A stretch of 64,000 bases of DNA from Chryseobacterium luquanense (lineage in GTDB: Bacteria; Bacteroidota; Bacteroidia; Flavobacteriales; Weeksellaceae). Made by a program: the position numbers and the translations under genes. Numbering within the stretch: position 1 is the first letter of the stretch; the number at the start of each line of letters is the position of its first letter. The stretch is from assembly GCF_026460945.1 (NCBI RefSeq), contig NZ_JAOVZV010000026.1:1-64000 (forward strand), in the 5' to 3' direction. The notes below the pieces were generated by a model that saw only the letters and a program-made list of their open reading frames with translations, had not been told where the DNA came from and did no database searches. Of the stretch, positions 37,866-43,442 are shown one piece after another.

Positions 37866-38845
37866 TTTTTCTTAAGAAATTTTTCTACAAATAATTTTGC
37901 TTCAGTACTTGGATTGGAAATCAGGTCTGAAGCATTTTTTTTATGTTGAATATATGCTTCTTCCACAGAATCGTTTTTTTTCATCATCGCCAGAATATAT
38001 TCCTGAACCCAATATTCAAAGCGCTTTTCAGATTGCTGAGTTCGAACTTCTTCAAAACGGTTTGTTTTCTTTTTTAAAGAAATAAAATCATCGATTTTTT
38101 GATAAACCTCATTCAAACCGATATTATTTAAGGCTGAACCTAGTAAAACAGGAACTTTCCAGTCTTTTTCTTTCGAAGGAAGAAAATCCAGTGCACGTTT
38201 TAATTCGAGTTTGGTGTTTTTTGCTTTTTGAAGATTAGATTCCTCCACTTTATTGATGAAAATTACATCAACCATTTCCATAATTCCCCGTTTAATACCT
38301 TGAAGTTCGTCTCCACCACCGATAATTTTTAGAAATAAAAAAACATCAGTAATATCTGAAACTAAAACTTCAGACTGCCCTACTCCAACAGTTTCAATTA
38401 AAATATAATCATAACCTGCAGCTTCACAAATCATCATCGTTTCAAAAGTTGTATTGGCAACTCCTCCCAAAAAACCAGAACTTGGGGAAGGACGAATGAA
38501 AGCATTTTCTTCTTTCGCCAATTCCTCCATTCTTGTTTTATCGCCTAAAATACTCCCTTTGTTAATTGCAGAACTTGGATCAATGGCTAAAACGGCGACT
38601 TTTTTACCATTTAAAATCGCTAATCTTCCGAAATTTTCAATAAACGTAGATTTTCCTGCTCCTGGAACTCCGGTAATTCCAACTCTGATTGATTTTCCCG
38701 TTAAAGGAAGAATTTGCTTCAGAAGTTCTTCTGCCTGATTTCTATGTTCAGGTTTTATACTTTCAACTAAAGTAATGGCTTTCGCAATCAGACGTTTGTT
38801 GCCCGATTTAATCCCATTGATAAAATCTTCAGTTGATATTTTCAT
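37862..38845 (-). CDS. meaB: Methylmalonyl-CoA mutase-associated GTPase MeaB
   Basis: This 327-residue G3E-family GTPase gates cofactor loading and protects methylmalonyl-CoA mutase. The P-loop is GVPGAGKS at 59-66; VLAIDPSSAINKGSILGDKTRM and IETVGVGQSE (the switch and G3-type region) follow, then a base-recognition segment near VIFINKVEESN. The mutase subunit it should serve is encoded at 47302-49419. The C-terminal helix (WVQEYILAMMKK) is the dimerisation part. The stop codon overlaps the convergent DUF4251 gene. Confidence 0.95.
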   Translation of the reverse strand: MKISTEDFINGIKSGNKRLIAKAITLVESIKPEHRNQAEELLKQILPLTGKSIRVGITGVPGAGKSTFIENFGRLAILNGKKVAVLAIDPSSAINKGSILGDKTRMEELAKEENAFIRPSPSSGFLGGVANTTFETMMICEAAGYDYILIETVGVGQSEVLVSDITDVFLFLKIIGGGDELQGIKRGIMEMVDVIFINKVEESNLQKAKNTKLELKRALDFLPSKEKDWKVPVLLGSALNNIGLNEVYQKIDDFISLKKKTNRFEEVRTQQSEKRFEYWVQEYILAMMKKNDSVEEAYIQHKKNASDLISNPSTEAKLFVEKFLKKN

Positions 38846-38950
38846 ATGAATTCAAAAATATAAAAATAAGCTTCAAAATCCGAGTAAAAGTTCGTTAATT
38901 TTATTGCTTCTAAATTAAACATCTTAGTATCAAGCGCCTTCAAAATTGAT

Positions 38951-38958
38951 TATTTTTG
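38951..38958 (+). promoter_or_regulatory. -7 promoter box TATTTTTG for the cytochrome pair
   Basis: A perfect TAnnTTTG match 18 bases before the first cytochrome ATG. No -33 TTTG is seen at the expected distance. Confidence 0.4.
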
Positions 38959-38976
38959 TTTTAAACAATAAAATTC

Positions 38977-39270
38977 ATGAAAAGTTTATTTGCTTCTGCA
39001 ACATTTATCCTCGTTTTATTAACTTCTTGTACTCCAAAAGCAACCACTGTAGCAGAAGCTCCAAAATCTGCAACAAGCACAGCCGAACAAATCGCACAAG
39101 GAAAAACAATCTACGAAACATCTTGTAAAAGATGCCATAAACTATACGAACCCACACAATTTACGTCTGTAGAGTGGGTAGGAATTATGAATGCAATGGC
39201 TCCAAAAGCAAAACTAACTGAAGAACAACATCAGTGGGTTTATGATTACGTGGTTTCTGTGAAGAAATAA
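38977..39270 (+). CDS. Small c-type cytochrome lipoprotein (first of a tandem pair)
   Basis: The 97-residue protein has lipobox LLTSC (Cys18), an Ala/Thr-rich linker and one haem c motif, C50-K-R-C53-H54. A later Met in the NAMAPKAKL segment probably gives the sixth iron ligand. It should be lipid-anchored on the periplasmic face and carry one electron at a time. The sequence from QGKTIYETSCKRCHKLYEP onward matches the next gene closely (QGKTVFENSCNRCHKLPDP), so they are duplicates 26 bases apart. The redox partner is not in the window. Confidence 0.9.
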   Translation: MKSLFASATFILVLLTSCTPKATTVAEAPKSATSTAEQIAQGKTIYETSCKRCHKLYEPTQFTSVEWVGIMNAMAPKAKLTEEQHQWVYDYVVSVKK

Positions 39271-39296
39271 ATATTCAACCAACAAAAAATATCATT

Positions 39297-39584
39297 ATGA
39301 AAAAAGTAGTTTTGAGTATGATTTTAGGGTCTGCCTTTATGGTTTCCTGCGGGCCGAAAAGTACAGCCGTAACAGGACCAAAATTTTCTTCAGCTGAACA
39401 TTTAGCACAAGGAAAAACGGTTTTCGAAAATTCCTGCAACAGATGTCATAAATTACCTGATCCTGCAAAACATGATGATCAGGGATGGATAAAAACATTA
39501 AGCAGAATGGCTCCAAAAGCGAAATTGAGTGATGAGCAACATCAAATGGTTTATGATTATCTGATTTCTGTGAATAAGAAATAA
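39297..39584 (+). CDS. Small c-type cytochrome lipoprotein (second of a tandem pair)
   Basis: The 95-residue paralogue of the upstream gene has lipobox MVSC (Cys18), haem motif C47-N-R-C50-H51, and the shared tail SRMAPKAKLSDEQHQMVYDY. It differs mainly in the linker and the segment after the haem motif (LPDPAKHDDQGW against LYEPTQFTSVEW). Tandem duplication explains the pair; the changes around the haem suggest different partners or potentials, which is an inference. It ends before a bidirectional terminator. Confidence 0.9.
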   Translation: MKKVVLSMILGSAFMVSCGPKSTAVTGPKFSSAEHLAQGKTVFENSCNRCHKLPDPAKHDDQGWIKTLSRMAPKAKLSDEQHQMVYDYLISVNKK

Positions 39585-39587
39585 CAT

Positions 39588-39614
39588 AAAAGGAGACTTA
39601 ATTGGTCTCCTTTT
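39588..39614. terminator. Bidirectional terminator with a stop codon in its loop
   Basis: AAAAGGAGAC (39588-39597) pairs with GTCTCCTTTT (39605-39614). The seven-base loop begins with the stop codon of the minus-strand TPR gene (39598-39600). It ends the cytochrome transcript on the plus strand and the rtcB-prfH operon on the minus strand. Confidence 0.85.
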
Positions 39615-40113
39615 TCTTTTTTACTTTCTTTTGTTTTGGCATTTTAGATTTAATAAATTTCTTGCGACTTTTTACAACGTCTAAACTGTGCGAATTGAAA
39701 CAATATTTTTCAGCTTGCTTTAAAAACTTCAAAGCATTGACAAAGCTTCCTCTTTTTTCGGAAAGTAAAGATCTGCAAAACCAAATTGTAGACTTGTCGA
39801 TTCCTTTTATTTTTAAGGAATATCTAATCAGCTTTTCAGCTTCATGGAAATCTTCGTTATTCAAAAGGCAGCTGATATAATATTGCGGAACATTTAAGTT
39901 GGTAATATCACACTGCATTGCTTCTTCGAAATATTGTTTTGCCAAATCGTAATTTTTTAGTTGCTCGGAATAGATTCTTCCCATCAAACATAAACTGTCA
40001 GCATCTTCAGAATCGTAAGAAAGCGCGTAATTCAAAGCTTCCATACAATCCGGCAAATTGTAAGGATAGTTATCTAAAGCTTCGAAATAATATTTACTTT
40101 TAGTTAAGGTCAT
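39598..40113 (-). CDS. TPR-repeat protein, last gene of the rtcB-prfH operon
   Basis: The 171-residue protein is made of about four TPR-like helical pairs (DADSLCLMGRIYSEQLKNYDLAKQYFEEAM seen in parts; ISCLLNNEDFHEAEKLIRYSL; SFVNALKFLKQAEKYCF) and ends in a strongly basic tail (KKFIKSKMPKQKKVKKKKE). The tail could bind RNA or the ribosome, which would fit an rRNA-repair operon, but that is my inference. Its ATG overlaps the end of prfH by 14 bases, so it is translationally coupled to prfH. No signal peptide is present, so it is cytoplasmic. Confidence 0.8.
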   Translation of the reverse strand: MTLTKSKYYFEALDNYPYNLPDCMEALNYALSYDSEDADSLCLMGRIYSEQLKNYDLAKQYFEEAMQCDITNLNVPQYYISCLLNNEDFHEAEKLIRYSLKIKGIDKSTIWFCRSLLSEKRGSFVNALKFLKQAEKYCFNSHSLDVVKSRKKFIKSKMPKQKKVKKKKETN

Positions 40114-40798
40114 TTCTGTAGTTTTTTAATTCGTTTTTCAGTTGATTCCTCTCTTTTTTGAAAGTTTTCTCCTGATGATTCTTTTTAAAATCGGTTCCTG
40201 AAAACGTTCTGATTGGATTGCCTCTCTGAACATTCAAATGATTATCCCACGTTTCCTGCATTTGTTTTTCCAGTTGCTGAATGTGAAATTTCATCACTTT
40301 TTCTTTTAAGCGAATAATGGAAATCTTCTTATTCTCCAGTTGCGAACGGGAATCCTGCACGAAAACACTTTGTCCGCTTTTCGGATAAGTCGCACGAACC
40401 GCAGTTTCTACTTTATTCACATTTTGTCCGCCACTTCCCTGACTTCTTGCGGTCTGAAACTGAATTTCTTTTTCATTAAATTCAATTTTCTCCAAACCTT
40501 CCAGTTCAAAAATTCCGATAAACCAGTTGCTTCTTTTATGGAATTTTCTAAAGGTGCTTTTCCCAATCCAAAGGATGCTTCCGAGCCAAGATTTTAAAAA
40601 TTCATTTAAATCTTTTCCTTTTAATAATAAGGTTGCAGATTTCAAAGTCAGGTTCTCATCGCCATTTTCTCTGTGGATGATTTCGTAATCAATTTTATTT
40701 TGTTTTGCTTCCTCAAGGAAAACCTTCAGAACTTTGGCAACTATCCATTGACACTCCAAAGGTCCTCTTCCCGAGGTGATTTGTATTATTTTGTTCAT
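40100..40798 (-). CDS. prfH: Peptide chain release factor H
   Basis: The 232-residue release-factor-like protein keeps the peptidyl-tRNA hydrolysis motif GGQ at 123-125 (QGSGGQNVNKVETAVRATY). It lacks the long N-terminal domain of RF1/RF2 and instead has a domain of about 105 residues beginning IIQITSGRGPLECQWIVAKV, the mark of PrfH. Published work shows that PrfH releases the peptide from ribosomes whose 16S rRNA is cut in the decoding centre, so that RtcB can reseal it. Here prfH starts 2 bases after the nucleotidyltransferase gene and overlaps the TPR gene by 14 bases, downstream of rtcB. The C-terminus is a basic helical tail. Confidence 0.93.
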   Translation of the reverse strand: MNKIIQITSGRGPLECQWIVAKVLKVFLEEAKQNKIDYEIIHRENGDENLTLKSATLLLKGKDLNEFLKSWLGSILWIGKSTFRKFHKRSNWFIGIFELEGLEKIEFNEKEIQFQTARSQGSGGQNVNKVETAVRATYPKSGQSVFVQDSRSQLENKKISIIRLKEKVMKFHIQQLEKQMQETWDNHLNVQRGNPIRTFSGTDFKKNHQEKTFKKERNQLKNELKNYRNDLN

Positions 40799-40800
40799 TG

Positions 40801-41346
40801 TTATTTTGGCATTTCAATTAATCTTGGATGACCGACAGGATTAATTCCTTTTTCCAATAAATCTTTTGCAGCCATGACTGCCCAACATTTATCACTGGAA
40901 TGAATATTTCTGTAAAATGAAAGTAAAACTTCAGGTTTTACAACCGTAAATCCATTAGTTTCGACAGTTTCCAAGTCGTTTCTTTCAAAGAAATCAATTG
41001 TAATTCTGTGAAACTTTTCGTTGTCGAATTCGATTGTTTTCTCATATCTGCGAAAATTTTCTTCGCTTGGAAGATGATCATATCTTGTCCAGACTTTCTG
41101 AAAACCTTCCTGCTGAAGAATTATAACCACTTCAGCCACATTTTCTTTATTTACAAAAACATCAATATCCTTATGGTCGTGTGCATGTTTGTATTCTGTA
41201 TGCCCAATTTCAGACATAAAATGCCATGCCCAACCTCCTGATAAAATGACTTTATTTTTTAATTTTTCTAAAATTTCCAGTCCGTGTTGAATTCTAAATT
41301 CCGGCCAGACTTCACCGTATCTTTTTATATTATGTGGTGCTCCCAT
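40801..41346 (-). CDS. Nucleotidyltransferase-fold protein between rtcB and prfH
   Basis: The 181-residue protein has the minimal pol-beta nucleotidyltransferase core. The GG signature is in ILSGGWAWHF (Gly37-Gly38), the metal-binding pair Asp60-x-Asp62 is in HAHDHKDIDVFV, and a third carboxylate, Asp118, is in HRITIDFFE. All three metal ligands are present, so it should be active. The GGWA...H-x-DID layout resembles small-substrate or antibiotic nucleotidyltransferases (ANT(2'')/LinA-like) and AbiEii/MenT-type enzymes rather than poly(A) or CCA polymerases. It lies 86 bases after rtcB and 2 bases before prfH. A role in rRNA-end processing, or in modifying tRNA or a drug, is inference only. 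Confidence 0.8.
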   Translation of the reverse strand: MGAPHNIKRYGEVWPEFRIQHGLEILEKLKNKVILSGGWAWHFMSEIGHTEYKHAHDHKDIDVFVNKENVAEVVIILQQEGFQKVWTRYDHLPSEENFRRYEKTIEFDNEKFHRITIDFFERNDLETVETNGFTVVKPEVLLSFYRNIHSSDKCWAVMAAKDLLEKGINPVGHPRLIEMPK

Positions 41347-41357
41347 TTTACTAATTT

Positions 41358-41436
41358 TTGTTGTTTGTTGATGGGTGTCAGTTGATGGTGTTAAAAAAAT
41401 CTAACAACCATAAACCAAAAACTAACAACCACTTAT
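41358..41436. repeat. CAACC/GGTTG repeat element in the rtcB-nucleotidyltransferase gap
   Basis: The left half is rich in TTGTTG/TTGATGG words and the right half in AACAACC/AACCAAAAACTAACAACC. They meet at GTTA-AAAAAATC-TAAC, so the element can fold as an imperfect hairpin. It fills the only gap in the operon, where it could act as a partial terminator or RNA-processing site. Related words occur inside the T9SS gene (5288-5325, 5619-5642, 6178-6219). Confidence 0.55.
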
Positions 41437-42824
41437 TTATCCATCCTCACAATTCGAGGTTGAAAAGTTCCGAGAATATCGACCAGTTCACTTTGTGCGT
41501 TCATCACTTCGTTGATGTCTTTGTACGCCATCGGTGCTTCCTCCGCATTTCCGCCCATCAAGGTGACATTTTTGAGTTTCAATTCTTTCTTGATGTCATT
41601 TTGGGTGAAGCGGTTTCTGCATTCTCCTCTCGAAAAAGCCCGTCCCGCTCCGTGTGAAGCCGAGTTCAGTGAATCCGGATTTCCTTTTCCACGCACGATA
41701 AAACCTTTTGCCGTCATCGAACCGGGAATCATTCCCAACTCGTTTTCGTTAGCCGGAGTTGCGCCTTTTCTGTGAACTATCACTTCTTTCCCGTTGTGGA
41801 TTTCTTTCCACGCAAAGTTGTGATGGTTTTCGATTCTCGCTTTCACTCTTCCGCCGACCGCTTTCACCAATCTTCGGTGGATATCGTCGTGACAGGCCGA
41901 AGCGTAATCTCCTGCGAGATTCATCGCTGTCCAATATTCTAATCCGAGATGCGTGTTCAAATCCAGCCAGGCAAAGTTTTGCGCTTCTTTTGGTAACGGA
42001 CATTGTTCGGTCGCCACTCTCGAATAATACTGAGCGATTTCTGCTCCCAAGCCACGCGAACCGCTGTGAGAAAGAATTCCGAGGTATTTTCCTTTTGGGA
42101 GATTGATTTGTGCATCTTCTTCCGTAATTTCCACTTCCCCGAATTCCACAAAGTGATTTCCACCACCGGAACTTCCCATTTGTTTGATGGCTTTTCCTTT
42201 TAATCGTCTCAAAATCGGAATTAAATCAAATGTATCTCTATCGAAAATTTCGTGGTCAACGTGAGATTTGTGCGTCTCATACATTCCGAATTTAGTGTGT
42301 TCGCCAAGCGCTTTTTCATATTTGTCTTTAGCACCGTCGAGATATGAAACTGGTGTATCCAAAATACTGAGCGACATTCTACAACCGATATCCATCCCGA
42401 CTCCATAAGGAATCACGGCATTTTCTACGGCGAGAACTCCACCGATTGGAAGTCCGTAACCGCTGTGTGCATCGGGCATCAAAGTGCCTTGTGTTGCAAT
42501 TGGCAGTTTCAGGGCGGTGTAAAGCTGATTTTTAGCTTCATCCGAAATATTATTTCCGAAAATCTGGAAAGACGCCCGATTGGTGTTGAGCATTCTTTTT
42601 TCGGTTTTCTTGGATGAAAGCAAAGCTTCCGCAATTTGTCCGAAGGTTAAATCTTTTTCGAAATCTTCCGGATTAATCAAAATTTCTTTTAAAAGAGATT
42701 TCACATGATGAATATTTTTCGTTGCAAAATTTCTTTTCATTACTTCCAAAGCAATGTTGACGCTCTGATTATTTGGATAACCTAATTTTAATATATCTTT
42801 TCCTTTTAGTTTTAAATTTCCCAT
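41433..42824 (-). CDS. rtcB: RNA-splicing ligase RtcB family protein (RtcB2-type by context)
   Basis: The 463-residue GTP- and Mn-dependent ligase joins RNA 2',3'-cyclic phosphate or 3'-phosphate ends to 5'-OH ends. Metal ligands Asp145 and Cys148 (GMDIGCRMS), Asn223/His224 (SSGGGNHFVEFGE) and His253 (SHSGSRGLG) are present, and His351 (VHRKGATPA) is the likely guanylylation site. The operon with prfH identifies it as the ribosome-repair type. Part of the gene is G+C-rich: 62 of 120 bases at 41641-41760 are G or C, against 20 of 60 at 40141-40200 in prfH. This may mean transfer or strong codon selection. Two inverted repeats lie upstream. Confidence 0.94.
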   Translation of the reverse strand: MGNLKLKGKDILKLGYPNNQSVNIALEVMKRNFATKNIHHVKSLLKEILINPEDFEKDLTFGQIAEALLSSKKTEKRMLNTNRASFQIFGNNISDEAKNQLYTALKLPIATQGTLMPDAHSGYGLPIGGVLAVENAVIPYGVGMDIGCRMSLSILDTPVSYLDGAKDKYEKALGEHTKFGMYETHKSHVDHEIFDRDTFDLIPILRRLKGKAIKQMGSSGGGNHFVEFGEVEITEEDAQINLPKGKYLGILSHSGSRGLGAEIAQYYSRVATEQCPLPKEAQNFAWLDLNTHLGLEYWTAMNLAGDYASACHDDIHRRLVKAVGGRVKARIENHHNFAWKEIHNGKEVIVHRKGATPANENELGMIPGSMTAKGFIVRGKGNPDSLNSASHGAGRAFSRGECRNRFTQNDIKKELKLKNVTLMGGNAEEAPMAYKDINEVMNAQSELVDILGTFQPRIVRMDK

Positions 42825-42892
42825 TGTTTTGTTTTAGAGTTTAGATGTGAGATATTAGAAGTTAGGCCTTCAATAAATCACACTATTTTTTC

Positions 42893-42910
42893 AACTATAA
42901 TTTTAGTTGA
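42893..42910. promoter_or_regulatory. Inverted repeat upstream of rtcB
   Basis: CAACTA-TAATTT-TAGTTG lies 69 bases upstream of the rtcB start. Six-base arms in an AT-rich promoter-sized region suggest an operator or a hairpin in the leader. Confidence 0.4.
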
Positions 42911-42920
42911 TTTGTTTTTT

Positions 42921-42947
42921 TGTCAGATTTTTCAATTTTCTGACAAA
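42921..42947. promoter_or_regulatory. Perfect 8-base inverted repeat upstream of rtcB
   Basis: TTGTCAGA and TCTGACAA are separated by 11 bases. No T-run follows on the minus strand, so a terminator for minus-strand transcription is unlikely; a regulator-binding site for the rtcB-prfH operon is possible. Confidence 0.45.
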
Positions 42948-42969
42948 GGTTTGTTTGGAGTTGTAATTC

Positions 42970-43060
42970 CTAGCCCCGATTGCAGCGACATCCTTTTTTT
43001 GCGTTGGCTTGAAAAAAGCGAGGGCGAAAAAAGATACAGCGGAAAGCGGGAAACAGCTTC
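42970..43060. repeat. Structured intergenic element resembling a flavobacterial repeat/RNA (Flavo-1-like?)
   Basis: TAGCCCCGATTGCAGCGACA at the left and AGCGGAAAGCGGGAAACAG at the right can form an imperfect outer stem (CCCG with CGGG). An inner TTTTTTGC/GC-G-AAAAAA stem and a GCTT...AAGC hairpin lie between. I recall near-identical 'AGCCCCGAT...AGCG..ATCC' and 'AGCGGG' words between many flavobacterial genes, and the published Flavo-1 motif is a candidate identity that I cannot confirm without a covariance model. A frame of 123 codons crosses it (42912-43283) but is unlikely to be real. Confidence 0.5.
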
Positions 43061-43156
43061 AAATAAAAAATTATCTGCTATTTCGGAAAAGCTCCAAAAT
43101 TTTCATAAAAAAGATTTTCGGGGAAACTGTCTTGAGTTTGAAATATTGCGCAATAA

Positions 43157-43187
43157 AAAACCCGAAAATCTTACGACTCCGGGTTTT
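43157..43187 (-). terminator. Terminator of a small minus-strand transcription unit
   Basis: CGGGTTTT (43180-43187) pairs with AAAACCCG (43157-43164). Read on the minus strand the hairpin is followed by a T-rich run, TTTTTTATTG. It lies 22 bases after the small ORF ending at 43210. Confidence 0.7.
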
Positions 43188-43209
43188 GATATTTCGATAT
43201 ACTGTTATT

Positions 43210-43287
43210 CTATGAGTGTACCAAACCACGAAGCTTCGCCTTTGCAAAAGGCAATCCTACTGTTGAATGTAGATTATATTTGAACAT
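43210..43287 (-). CDS. Possible 25-codon small ORF or small RNA with its own promoter and terminator
   Basis: An ATG at 43287 opens 25 codons ending in TAG; the peptide begins MFKYNLHSTVGLP and ends KLRGLVHS and has no signal or known motif. A -7 box (TATCTTTG, 43329-43336) with a TTTG 17 bases further upstream precedes it, and a terminator hairpin follows. The transcript would be about 165 bases. Whether the product is the peptide or the RNA cannot be decided from sequence. It is not linked to rtcB, because it is upstream and ends before that promoter region. Confidence 0.45.
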   Translation of the reverse strand: MFKYNLHSTVGLPFAKAKLRGLVHS

Positions 43288-43328
43288 TGCTTCGTTGTTT
43301 TTAATTGGTTAAACTTGATTTTCAGATG

Positions 43329-43357
43329 CAAAGATATACAATTTTCTGAAAAACAAA
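43329..43357 (-). promoter_or_regulatory. Promoter of the small unit at 43157-43322
   Basis: On the minus strand this reads TTTG-17 bases-TATCTTTG, close to the Bacteroidota consensus TTTG-N19-TAnnTTTG. Confidence 0.45.
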
Positions 43358-43413
43358 ATAAAATTTCAAAATTATTTATCACTTATTAATGAGTTCCATT
43401 AGATTCAAAATGT

Positions 43414-43421
43414 TATATTTG
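43414..43421 (+). promoter_or_regulatory. -7 promoter box TATATTTG for the DUF4836 gene
   Basis: A perfect TAnnTTTG match 21 bases before the ATG at 43443. No clear -33 element is seen. Confidence 0.45.
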
Positions 43422-43442
43422 TTTTCTTAACTAAAAAAATAT

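Noticed and set aside
41358-41436. CAACC repeats as a CRISPR array
   Set aside because: Units are short, irregular and without spacers of constant length; no cas gene is present.
41500-42406. Several long plus- and minus-strand frames overlapping rtcB
   Set aside because: They lie in other frames of a strongly supported RtcB coding region and reflect its higher G+C content.
42912-43283. 123-codon plus-strand frame upstream of the DUF4836 gene
   Set aside because: It crosses the structured element, a terminator hairpin and the opposite small ORF, and its product resembles no protein family.
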